Shown here piece after piece: positions 1 through 7,446 of a DNA stretch of 20,721 bases. Under the pieces are notes generated by a model, which was not told the origin of the DNA, made no database searches, and worked only from the letters and a program-made list of their open reading frames with translations. How positions within the stretch are numbered: position 1 is the first letter of the stretch; every line of letters begins with the position of its first letter. The stretch is from positions 1-20,721 of the forward strand of contig JBPCVY010000150.1 in assembly GCA_051010055.1 (NCBI GenBank). The letters run 5' to 3'. The position numbers were made by a program, and so were the translations under genes. Source of the stretch: CAJQND01 sp051010055 (GTDB taxonomy: Bacteria > Pseudomonadota > Alphaproteobacteria > Rhizobiales > CAJQND01).

Positions 1-439
1 GAATGGAAAACACCTGCCGGTCAAAAGGAAAGTTTTGCAGCTGCAAAGGTTGTGAGAACGTTCCCCAAATATGCTGGTTGTAGATGACGGTGCCATCTTG
101 TGCGATCTCCACCGTTTCCGGGACAGAACTCCAGATGCGCTGCCTGTTCAGTAGCCGCAGGCGCGGCGACCATATCTCCGAAATTGAGCGAGAAATGCCG
201 TTCGGGTCATCATGGGCAAGCCGGGGGTCTTTCCATTTGAGCCGGTAGAACACATTTGCATCAAAGCTTTGACTTGCTCCGTTGATTCCATCAACGTCAT
301 AGAGGAAAATTTGGATATCGACCTTGGTGGGCCCCTCGTTTCCGGTGGGGGATACAAACCCTGCAAGAGCTGCGGCATGTGCGAGAAGGAACAGAGCGCA
401 ACCTGCAATAAAGCCAAGCATCTTCCCGTAAATACGCAC
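1..439 (-). CDS. Pentameric ligand-gated ion channel homologue, N-terminal part (partial)
   Basis: The 5' part of a gene that continues beyond position 1; about 146 residues are visible. After a signal peptide (hydrophobic segment LGFIAGCALFLLAHAAALA) comes a typical ligand-binding domain of the Cys-loop/pLGIC superfamily: a first beta strand VDIQIFLYDVDGI, a loop with FDANVFYRLKWKDPRL, then EIWSPRLRLLN, an IAQDGTVIYNQ strand pair, and the hallmark LQNFPFDRQVFSI. The two cysteines of the animal Cys-loop are absent, as in known bacterial members such as GLIC and ELIC. The four transmembrane helices should lie outside the window. I place the start at GTG 437-439 because it follows a G-rich Shine-Dalgarno-like stretch and gives a positively charged n-region (VRIYGK). 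ATG at 419-421 is the alternative. Family assignment is strong; ligand and ion selectivity cannot be read. Confidence 0.85.
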   Translation of the reverse strand, partial: MRIYGKMLGFIAGCALFLLAHAAALAGFVSPTGNEGPTKVDIQIFLYDVDGINGASQSFDANVFYRLKWKDPRLAHDDPNGISRSISEIWSPRLRLLNRQRIWSSVPETVEIAQDGTVIYNQHIWGTFSQPLQLQNFPFDRQVFSI

Positions 440-593
440 ACTTCCCCCCAACCCTTACACAACAACTCCTAGGGTCTGCGGAATCGTTTACTTCGTCAAC
501 CTCATCTTTTTCCCACAACTGGTAGATATCCTTCGATACACTCAAACACATGTGCAAGAATCGAACCAATGGCCGCTAAAAGCAGGGGAGCAA

Positions 594-1204
594 ATGCAGC
601 TGGGCATCATTGATATCATCGCATTTTTGCTGGTGACCTTCGGACCTGGAAAAGCACTTCCGGTTTATGCTGCCCTCACCCTGAATGCCGATGATGCATT
701 GCGCCGGGAAATTGTAAGACGCACGGTAATGGTGAGCGGCATCGTTGGGAGTGCTGTTCATTTTCCTGGGCCATTTTTTGCTGCAGATATTCGACATAAC
801 CATGCCCGCTTTACAGATCGGCGGGGGCATCATCTTGCTCTTGTTTGCGCTGGAAATGATCACGGGCAAAACCGGCTCTGCGTCTGGCGGGAATAACAAG
901 CCTTCATTGGACATCGCCATATCGCCGCTGGCATTGCCGCTCATGGCAACCCCTCAGGGCAATCGTCACGGTCACCACGCTGGCAGCTGCCGATCCAAGC
1001 CTGAAGAATGATTTGATCATTGCCGCGTGCCTGGCGGCAATTTTGGCGCTCAATTTGGTTTGTTTTTATTCGGCGGGAAAAATTGTCGAGAAAATCGGGC
1101 CTGCCTTGCCCATCATCGGCAAAATAATGGGCCTGCTTCTCACAGCGCTCGCGGTTCAGTTGATGATCGGCGGGTTTCAGGAACTTGGCGTCATCCCGCT
1201 CTAG
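594..1204 (+). pseudogene. MarC-family membrane protein, broken by two frameshifts
   Basis: The three reading frames join into one MarC/NAAT-family integral membrane protein of about 202 residues. Frame one runs from ATG 594 (preceded by AGGGGAG) through LLVTFGPGKALPVYAAL and RRTVMVSGIVG. Frame two covers VLFIFLGHFLLQIFDITMPALQIGGGIILLLFALEMITGK and LPLMATPQG. Frame three covers IVTVTTLAAADPSLK and the last helices up to GGFQELGVIPL. Removing one G from the GGG near 748-750 and one A from the AA near 960-961 restores a continuous family-like protein. Each lesion is a single extra base in a short homopolymer, so genuine decay and sequencing error are both possible. The family is predicted to have six transmembrane segments. 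Its transport role is poorly defined, and early claims of multiple antibiotic resistance for MarC were not upheld. Confidence 0.8.
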
Positions 1205-1288
1205 CCTGCTCAACTAGACTTCACCTAAACCGGACGCTAAGCTTTCACCTCACCTCTTACCAGTTCCCATGAAAACCGGAGAAATGTA

Positions 1289-1654
1289 ATGGCAAGCAAG
1301 AGCTTCAGGCTGCTCCCCGATGGCGATCCTTTAACCGGCATGCAACCTTCTGATTTCACCCCGCCTGGGGCCTTTACCACTGACGACCACCGCGAAACCA
1401 ACCATTACAATTTCAAATTACCGGACGATTCCATTCTTTCAGGGGTTTGGGAATCTGCTCCCTGCAGGGAAGAAATCGACGCCTATCCTGTCCACGAAAT
1501 GATGACTGTGATTTCCGGCTCCGTTACGCTGACCCATGAAGATGGAACCGAAGAAACCTTCACAGCGGGCGATTCATTCTTCATCCCAAAAGGCACAAAA
1601 CTCACCTGGCACATTACGGAGACGTTGAAAAAGTTCTATATGATTGCCGAATGA
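1289..1654 (+). CDS. Small cupin-domain protein (DUF861/EutQ-like)
   Basis: A 121-residue single-domain cupin. The start ATG follows GGAGAAATGTA. The conserved beta-barrel core is visible in YPVHEMMTVISGSVTLTHEDGTE, followed by FTAGDSFFIPKGTKLTWHI, which match the two cupin motifs of the Cupin_3 (DUF861) type. The usual metal-binding histidine cluster is mostly replaced, so an enzymatic role is uncertain. Such proteins often act as isomerases or ureidoglycine-type hydrolases, or as small-molecule binders. It stands alone on the plus strand between the broken marC and the convergent DUF6614-like gene. A link to the amine genes to its right is possible by proximity only. Confidence 0.8.
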   Translation: MASKSFRLLPDGDPLTGMQPSDFTPPGAFTTDDHRETNHYNFKLPDDSILSGVWESAPCREEIDAYPVHEMMTVISGSVTLTHEDGTEETFTAGDSFFIPKGTKLTWHITETLKKFYMIAE

Positions 1655-1683
1655 CAGGCAGGATGCCTAGCTTCATATCGGAA

Positions 1684-2016
1684 TTACTCGACATCCCTCC
1701 AGCAGGTGAACACCGGGTTGAGGATAGAAGTTTGCACCACCTTATGGGAGCGCAGGTTTTTTGCGTCGCTGGCAGAAAGGTAGGCATAGGCATCATCCAA
1801 CTGCTTCCTGTCCTTGAATAACATGACAACATAATATTCGGGCGCACGCTCTTCGTCGGTATCCATTGGGGTATTCTTTTCGCGCCGGCCGATTTTTCCG
1901 GAACCTTCAACGAGCCCTTCAGTTTTCATATGCTCAACCAAGTTCCAATAGCCTGCGCCGAATTGTTCAATCCGCACATTAGCTTTCAGGTCGAACCTGC
2001 TCAGCATGTGGATCAT
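1684..2016 (-). CDS. DUF6614-like small protein
   Basis: A 110-residue protein with the layout HMLSRFDLKANVRIEQF, YWNLVEHMKTEGLVEGSGKIGRREK and a C-terminal stretch containing FKDRKQLDDAYAYL. This resembles the small ferredoxin-like dimeric alpha/beta proteins grouped as DUF6614, found mainly in alphaproteobacteria. I made the match from memory of the family pattern, so it is tentative. The start ATG overlaps the stop of flavoprotein A in an ATGA (2013-2016), which indicates translational coupling and a shared transcript with A. A small accessory or substrate-handling role for A is therefore reasonable. Function is unknown. Confidence 0.75.
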   Translation of the reverse strand: MIHMLSRFDLKANVRIEQFGAGYWNLVEHMKTEGLVEGSGKIGRREKNTPMDTDEERAPEYYVVMLFKDRKQLDDAYAYLSASDAKNLRSHKVVQTSILNPVFTCWRDVE

Positions 2017-4082
2017 GATACACCTTTCAGATAGTGCCTGCTGTCACGCAAAACTCCGAAAGAACTTGCATCCGGACTATCGAATTCTTGCGCATAACGG
2101 TGACCGGAGTAGACCGCGTTGGCGACGATTGATGGGGCGTAGGCGTCTCCAATTGCGCGCACCGTACACAACGGGCCGTCGTGCCCATTTCCAATCCGCT
2201 CCACCAATTCATGATAGAGCTGATCATTTGCAGTTCGTGCCGTGACAAGGACAAGCGCATCGGCTGCAACCCGTTTGCTTCGTCCTGAATAGATGCAGCT
2301 CAATTCCGCCTCGCGGCCGTCAAACCCATCCATATTGTGCGCCAGCTCCAACTGCACGCCGCACTCTATGAGGTTTGTTTGGGTCAGATACTGTTCTGCG
2401 GTTCTCGCGCAGAAAGGGGCAACCAGGCTCGACGGCGTTACAAATATAACCGAAGCCTCGCTGCCGAGCAGACGCTCTGCCAATGTGGCGGCCATGTAGT
2501 AGCCGTCATCGTCGAAAATGACAACGTTCCCTGAAGGCAGATTGCCCGCCATGATATCATCTGGCGTAAACACCTGCACATCGGACTCGAACCCATCAAT
2601 GCCAGCGAGATTTGACCGGCCAAATCCATCCTTGCACCAGATTGACCCTGTCGCGATGACAGCGTGGTCCGGTTCCACCAGCAGAACATCGTCAGCACTC
2701 AGAGGACTTTCCAGATAAACTTCAACATTTGGCATGTTCTGAATTTGCTGCACCCGGTAATCCCTCACCCGCGCCAATTCGCTCAATCTCGGCAGACTCG
2801 ATTCTAGGCTCACTCTTCCGCCCAAATCTCGCTGCGCTTCCGACAGCAATACGGTGTAGCCACGCTGGCCAAGTGCACGGGCGCACTCAAGGCCTGCCGG
2901 GCCCGCACCTACAACGAGAATTTTGGCATCAGATGCTTTTTCCCTAATTTTTTCGGGATGCCAGCGTAACCTCCACTCCTCACCCATCGACGGGTTTTGG
3001 GTGCAGCGGATGGGCACGCCCAATCCATCCGATGAATAACAAATGTTACAGCCTATGCATTCGCGAATATCTTCAAGCCTGCCCTCTTCTATTTTCTTCG
3101 GCAAAAAGGGATCCGCAATTGATGGCCGCGCTGCACCAATCAGATCAACCACCCCGCGCTTTACCTGGCTGGCCATCGCATCCGGCGAAGTGAACCTTCC
3201 AACCGACACCACCGGCTTGGACGTATTCGCCTTTGCAAAGGAAATGTAAGGTTCAAGCGCTCCTTCACCAACAAAGCGCGAGGCTCCCATCTCGCGGGAG
3301 TAATTTTCTACACTCACATCCCAAAGGTCGGGCATTTCAGCCAGCAGGGAGAAAATTTCCCGGCTGTCTTCATTTTCCGGAATGTTTTGCGCATCAGTGC
3401 TGTCGTCAATCGATATCCTGACCGCGACTGCGCATTTGTCTCCAACCACTTCCTTGGTTTCTTCGATAAGTTCACGGCACAGGCGGGTGCGGTTTTCAAC
3501 ACTCCCGCCATACTCATCCGTGCGCTGATTGAGTTTGGGATTGAGGAAGTTTGCAACCAGGTATTCATGGTTTGCATAAACATAAACAATGTCGAAACCG
3601 GCCTGGCGGGCCCGGAGCGCTGCCTTCCTGTGCCATTCCCTGTACTGTCGGATGTCCTCTTTATCCATCATCTTCGACTGGGTCGGATAGCCGCCAGCTG
3701 CTGGAATGGATCCAACATCAAACGATACACCGCGGGTAAGAAGGTTTGCCGATCTTGAGCCCCCGTACCAAAGTTCAACGCCGGCCAAGGCCCCATGGGA
3801 ATGGACTTTTTCGGTCATTAACGCGTGCGTCCTGATGTCTTCTTCATCCCAAAGGCTTGCGTAGGGGAACGGTACATCATCGGAAGTCGGGTGAACCGAG
3901 CAATATTCCGTATTCACAACGCCCCAGCCGCCTTCGGCTTTGACCCCCCGCATTTCAGCCAGCATGTTCGGGCGCAACCACCCCATGCCTGTGCAATGGG
4001 GCACCTGGTAAAACCTGTTTTTGGTGGTGACCGGTCCGATCTTGAGCGGTTCAAACAACACATCGTAGCGTGGATCACGCAA
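2013..4082 (-). CDS. Trimethylamine/histamine dehydrogenase-like flavoprotein (paralogue A)
   Basis: A 689-residue enzyme matching trimethylamine dehydrogenase (TMADH) along its length. An N-terminal OYE-type TIM barrel (about 1-340) carries RFYQVPHC with Cys30, the residue that binds FMN covalently in TMADH. Tyr60, Tyr169 and His172 fall at the same numbers as the TMADH pocket and catalytic residues. The [4Fe-4S] ligands are Cys342, Cys345, Cys348 and Cys360. The C-terminal half has an ADP/FAD fold (VVGAGPAG at 391-397). In the aromatic bowl Trp254 is kept, but the position of TMADH Trp355 is Asp352, as reported for histamine dehydrogenase. The start is TTG at 4080-4082 with a perfect AGGAGG eight bases upstream and no better ATG. 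Expected reaction: oxidative C-N cleavage of an amine, with electrons passed to an electron-transfer flavoprotein. Substrate unknown; TMA itself is unlikely. Confidence 0.9.
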   Translation of the reverse strand: MRDPRYDVLFEPLKIGPVTTKNRFYQVPHCTGMGWLRPNMLAEMRGVKAEGGWGVVNTEYCSVHPTSDDVPFPYASLWDEEDIRTHALMTEKVHSHGALAGVELWYGGSRSANLLTRGVSFDVGSIPAAGGYPTQSKMMDKEDIRQYREWHRKAALRARQAGFDIVYVYANHEYLVANFLNPKLNQRTDEYGGSVENRTRLCRELIEETKEVVGDKCAVAVRISIDDSTDAQNIPENEDSREIFSLLAEMPDLWDVSVENYSREMGASRFVGEGALEPYISFAKANTSKPVVSVGRFTSPDAMASQVKRGVVDLIGAARPSIADPFLPKKIEEGRLEDIRECIGCNICYSSDGLGVPIRCTQNPSMGEEWRLRWHPEKIREKASDAKILVVGAGPAGLECARALGQRGYTVLLSEAQRDLGGRVSLESSLPRLSELARVRDYRVQQIQNMPNVEVYLESPLSADDVLLVEPDHAVIATGSIWCKDGFGRSNLAGIDGFESDVQVFTPDDIMAGNLPSGNVVIFDDDGYYMAATLAERLLGSEASVIFVTPSSLVAPFCARTAEQYLTQTNLIECGVQLELAHNMDGFDGREAELSCIYSGRSKRVAADALVLVTARTANDQLYHELVERIGNGHDGPLCTVRAIGDAYAPSIVANAVYSGHRYAQEFDSPDASSFGVLRDSRHYLKGVS

Positions 4083-4265
4083 ACTGCTTTCCTCCTGAGA
4101 TCTGGTTCAATACGGACAAAATTTGCCGTAACCACTGGCATTGAGCCAAAAGTCCATATAGAAGCGCACTGGGAAAAACCTGTAAATAGTCAAACTTCTG
4201 CGTTGCCCCATGGTGAAAACGGCCATCATAGGCTATCTGCTTTTTCCATCGGGTCACTGATAAAG

Positions 4266-4282
4266 TTACTGACAGACGGTTA
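4266..4282 (+). promoter_or_regulatory. Possible third TetR operator, in front of tetR
   Basis: TTACTGACAGACGGTTA lies eight bases before the tetR start codon. It shares TTACTGAC exactly, and 12 of 17 positions overall, with the operator-like site before flavoprotein C (13455-13471). Its own dyad symmetry is weak. Autorepression by the adjacent TetR protein is the natural reading, but the evidence is thinner than for the other two sites. It would also cover the divergent region shared with flavoprotein A. Confidence 0.35.
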
Positions 4283-4290
4283 GAAAAATA

Positions 4291-4914
4291 ATGGCAACCA
4301 ACAGAACAAACCGCGCCCAGGAAAGATCGGAGGCAAGCAAGCAGCAGATCATTGAGGCTGCGGTTGAACTGGTAGCAGAAAGAGGCATCGGCAAATCGAC
4401 CCTGAAGGTCATTGCAGAAAAAGCCGGCGTTTCCTCCGCGCTTGTTGTTTTTCACTTCAAATCGAAAGACAATTTGATGCGCGAAGTTCTCAAGCATCTT
4501 CAGTCCGTCTACGCATCGGGCTGGCAGAAATCCCTGCAGCTGGATGGTGCGCCTGCAGCTGAACGCTTGATGCGTATTGTGTCCTACGATCTGGAATTTC
4601 CGAGGCAACACTCAAAATATCTCGCTGCTTGGCATGCTTTTTGGGGCGAAACCGAAGGCGGAAAGCTTTACGAAGGCATCGGGCGGGCCGGAGATGACCG
4701 TTGCCTCAGAGATATTCGCCTTCTTGTCGATGATATCGCGGACAACGGGCGATATAACGGGGTTGATTGCCAGTCCGTTGCAGAGACCATTTATGTGATG
4801 ACCTTTGGTCACTGGCATGTGGCGCATACTGAAGCGGAACGCTATGACACCGAATTTGCGCGCAAGACATTCCTCGACTATCTGTCTGCTAGGTTTCCAA
4901 ACGAAAACTGGTAA
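4291..4914 (+). CDS. BetI-like TetR-family transcriptional regulator
   Basis: A 207-residue TetR-type repressor. The N-terminal helix-turn-helix is clear: QQIIEAAVELVAERGIGKSTL, then IAEKAGVSSALVVFHFKSKDNLMREVL. The ligand domain contains KYLAAWHAFWGETEGGKLY, which resembles the BetI/TetR_C_6 signature (a W..FW.E pattern), a group that controls choline, betaine and related amine genes. It is divergent from flavoprotein A (208-base shared region) and converges on flavoprotein B with a 20-base gap. Similar operator-like sequences before this gene, before B and before C suggest it is the local regulator of all three. The effector is probably the amine substrate or a breakdown product; this is inference. 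Confidence 0.9.
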   Translation: MATNRTNRAQERSEASKQQIIEAAVELVAERGIGKSTLKVIAEKAGVSSALVVFHFKSKDNLMREVLKHLQSVYASGWQKSLQLDGAPAAERLMRIVSYDLEFPRQHSKYLAAWHAFWGETEGGKLYEGIGRAGDDRCLRDIRLLVDDIADNGRYNGVDCQSVAETIYVMTFGHWHVAHTEAERYDTEFARKTFLDYLSARFPNENW

Positions 4915-4934
4915 AACTGTCAGCACCACGGGCA

Positions 4935-6989
4935 TCACCCTTGATAATAGTTTTCGCGTTTGAAGCCGGTTTGATCCACACCTGAATCGAGCTGGCGCGC
5001 ATATTGATGGCCCGCATAAACGGCCATTGCGATGGTGCCAGGTGCGTGACAATCACCAATTTTTTCTAGTGACTTAATGCCGATGTCAGCAAATTGCTCT
5101 TTGTTGTCCAGCAACGCCTTGTAAAGCGTGTCATTTGACAGACGCGAGGTTACGGGCACCACGACATCTGCTTCCATTTGTGTTTTCTTCCCAAGATAGA
5201 CACATTCCAGCGTAGCCTCGCCGCCACCATATGAGCTCAAAATCTGGTTGCAGTGAATCTCAACGCCGCTGGCCATCAGGGTTTGCTGGATTTTGAATTG
5301 CTCGAGCGTATTTTCTGACCACGGGGAAACTTTCGCGGCAGGGGTTACAAAAGCTACTTCGCATCCATCTTCGCGCAACTTTTGCGCCAAGGCGCTCGCC
5401 AGGTAGTATTGATCATCATCATATACAAGAACTCTTCCGGAAACGGTGCGCCCTGTCAAAATCTCTTCCGGTGCAACCACGGACTGATCACCAGCCTCGA
5501 AAATCGGCCTCCTGTTCTCGCGGCCGATCCCGTCAAGGCGCCACGATGCGCCGGTCGCAATGACAATTCTTTCAAAATCGAACGAGAGAATCTCTTCAGC
5601 ACTCAAAGCGTTGCCAACAAAGGTTTCAACGTTCGCCTTGCTGGAGAGCAAATGCGTCCGGTAGTCCGCCACCCTCCTCCATTCGCTGAGGGCTGGAAGG
5701 CGGCTTTCCTGCACCACCCTGCCGCCGAGGGTATCGGCTGCATCCGCCAGCACCACATCATATTTGCGGTTAGATAAGGCAAGGGCACACTCAAGCCCGG
5801 CAGGGCCCGCCCCGACGACCAGCACCTTGTCCGACGATTTTGCCGGCGCAATGATTTCCGGATGCCAGCGTTTGCGCCATTCCTCGCCCATTGTCGGGTT
5901 TTGCGTACACCGCATCGGGTAGGCCAGAGTGTCTGCCGATGTGCACATGTTACAGCCAATGCATTCCCTTATTTCATCTTCCCTGCCTTCTTCGATTTTA
6001 CGTGGCAGGAACGGGTCGGCAATTGACGGTCTGGCAGCACCGATGAGATCGAGAACGCCGCGGCGCAGCTGTGAAACCATCGTGTCTGGGGATGTGAAGC
6101 GGCCTACACCAACAACGGGTTTGTTCGTCACTTCCTTGACGAAACGCACATAGTCTTCCTGATTTCCTTCCGTCCCGAACCTGGATGAAAGGGAATCATT
6201 GTCCCAATCGCTCAAATTGACATCCCAAAGGTCGGGAAGATCAGAAAGGATTTCGACAATCTTCCGGCCTTCACCATCTGCTGTAAGCCCCCCATCTCCC
6301 ATCAATTCATCAACCGCAAGGCGGATGGCAACGGCACAGGTATCTCCAACTGCATTCTTGATGTCTTCGAGCAGCTCGCGGGTGAACCTCACCCGGTTCT
6401 CAAGGCTTCCACCATACTCATCGGTGCGATGATTGAACCTGGGAGAGATGAACTGGAACGGCAGGGTCATCCCGCCATGCCCGGCATAGATATAAACTAT
6501 ATCGTAGCCCGCTTTCTGGGCCCGAACCGCCGCCTCAACGTACCAGCCCCGCACTTGTTTGATTTCCTGCTTGCTCAGCTCGCGCGCTTGCATGGAATGC
6601 TGGCCTTCAGCAGGAATAGGAGTTGGCGCAAGCGGCGGCATGCGGCTCAGATAGTTGGTAACACTGGAACCATTGTGATTTAGCTGTACGCCGGCCAGCG
6701 CCCCATGCGCTTTCACCTTGCGTACCATCAATTCATGAACGGGAAGATCGCTGTCGTCCCATAACCGCATGAGAGGCAACCCGCTCAAGTCGCTGGTTGG
6801 GTGTATCTCACACTCTTCGGTGCAAACGGCCCCCCAGCCGCCCTCTGCCTTCATTTCCCGCATCGACGCCATGGTTTGCGGCCAGCGATGTCCCATACCG
6901 TTGCAATGAGGCACTTGATAGAAGCGGTTTTTCGTTGTTACCGGCCCTATTTTCAGAGGCTCAAACAGTATCTCGTAGCGGGGGTTCAT
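4935..6989 (-). CDS. Trimethylamine/histamine dehydrogenase-like flavoprotein (paralogue B)
   Basis: A 684-residue paralogue of A with the same architecture. The covalent-FMN cysteine is Cys29 in RFYQVPHC. Tyr168 and His171 (IYAGH) match the TMADH catalytic pair. The iron-sulphur ligands are Cys343, Cys346, Cys349 and Cys361. A dinucleotide-binding fold with VVGAGPAG follows, ending in DCHAPGTIAMAVYAGHQYARQL. The pocket differs from both TMADH and A: the Tyr60 equivalent is Glu59 (TEEC), and the Trp355 equivalent is Asp353; Trp255 is retained. Two acidic groups in place of aromatics favour a substrate with one or more protonated amines. I chose ATG 6987-6989 because its protein aligns with A from residue 2. 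An upstream GTG at 7019 lacks a Shine-Dalgarno. The gene is probably monocistronic and read from the operator region near 7096-7115. Confidence 0.9.
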   Translation of the reverse strand: MNPRYEILFEPLKIGPVTTKNRFYQVPHCNGMGHRWPQTMASMREMKAEGGWGAVCTEECEIHPTSDLSGLPLMRLWDDSDLPVHELMVRKVKAHGALAGVQLNHNGSSVTNYLSRMPPLAPTPIPAEGQHSMQARELSKQEIKQVRGWYVEAAVRAQKAGYDIVYIYAGHGGMTLPFQFISPRFNHRTDEYGGSLENRVRFTRELLEDIKNAVGDTCAVAIRLAVDELMGDGGLTADGEGRKIVEILSDLPDLWDVNLSDWDNDSLSSRFGTEGNQEDYVRFVKEVTNKPVVGVGRFTSPDTMVSQLRRGVLDLIGAARPSIADPFLPRKIEEGREDEIRECIGCNMCTSADTLAYPMRCTQNPTMGEEWRKRWHPEIIAPAKSSDKVLVVGAGPAGLECALALSNRKYDVVLADAADTLGGRVVQESRLPALSEWRRVADYRTHLLSSKANVETFVGNALSAEEILSFDFERIVIATGASWRLDGIGRENRRPIFEAGDQSVVAPEEILTGRTVSGRVLVYDDDQYYLASALAQKLREDGCEVAFVTPAAKVSPWSENTLEQFKIQQTLMASGVEIHCNQILSSYGGGEATLECVYLGKKTQMEADVVVPVTSRLSNDTLYKALLDNKEQFADIGIKSLEKIGDCHAPGTIAMAVYAGHQYARQLDSGVDQTGFKRENYYQG

Positions 6990-7446
6990 GACGAAAACTC
7001 GCTCAAAGTTTGCTCCCACAGGTTCGCCGCCAAACCATTCCAGTCAACAAGAAGGAACGCCGCGCCAACAAAGGTTAAGTCGGTGGACGGTATAATTGAC
7101 TAAACGCTCAGTCAATGTCATATTCATCAAGTGGGGCAAACCTTCGCGGTTGTTTAGAAACCGCGCACTTCAGTTGAAAGTGATCGTGTAGTTGGAAGCA
7201 ACGGTTCAGTTTGGGGAAATACTTCCACGGGTGTGGCGCCTGAAGCCACGCAATCTCACACATCGCTCTACATTTAAATTAAATCAATGTCATTGGTGCG
7301 AGAGCATTTTTGCATGTAAGTTACACGTACTTCTGTTGCATTGGACGGGTTTTTATTTAGCCTGTCTTTGGTTATTGCAATTACGGAATTAGGGGAAGCC
7401 GCGAAAAGAGTAACGCATAGAAAAGAAACGTAGTGGAGGATGGAAT
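6990..7446. other. Divergent intergenic region between flavoprotein B and the transporter binding protein
   Basis: A 457-base stretch without a convincing gene. It holds the putative TetR operator at 7096-7115, a hairpin at 7145-7165 (CGCGGTT and AACCGCG arms, seven-base loop), an AT-rich stretch around 7268-7290, and a GGAGG ribosome binding site seven bases before the ATG at 7447. A TATAAT at 7091-7096 on the plus strand touches the operator, but no clear -35 accompanies it. On the minus strand the operator arm TTGACT (7115-7110) could be a -35 for B. The transporter promoter is not pinned down. Confidence 0.6.
7096..7115. promoter_or_regulatory. Putative TetR-type operator upstream of flavoprotein B
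   Basis: A 20-base near-palindrome with arms TTGACT and AGTCAA around an eight-base centre; eight of ten pairs match. It shares TGACT-N4-GCTCAGTCAA with the site before flavoprotein C at 13460-13478. The arms resemble -35 boxes facing both ways, so a bound repressor would block transcription of B and possibly of the transporter binding protein. It starts about 107 bases upstream of the B start codon. Assignment to the BetI-like TetR at 4291-4914 is inferred from proximity and motif type. Confidence 0.6.

Noticed and set aside
1658..1672. Short hairpin (AGGCA and TGCCT arms) between the convergent cupin and DUF6614-like genes.
   Set aside because: The stem is only five base pairs with a three- to four-base loop and no T-tract, so I do not call it a terminator.
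4075..4611. A 178-codon minus-strand frame covering the start of tetR and the promoter region of flavoprotein A.
   Set aside because: It is antisense to the conserved helix-turn-helix region and has no domain pattern.
7192..7392. A 66-codon plus-strand frame in the B/transporter intergenic region.
   Set aside because: Its composition is unlike a protein, it lacks a ribosome binding site, and it overlaps AT-rich, probably regulatory DNA.
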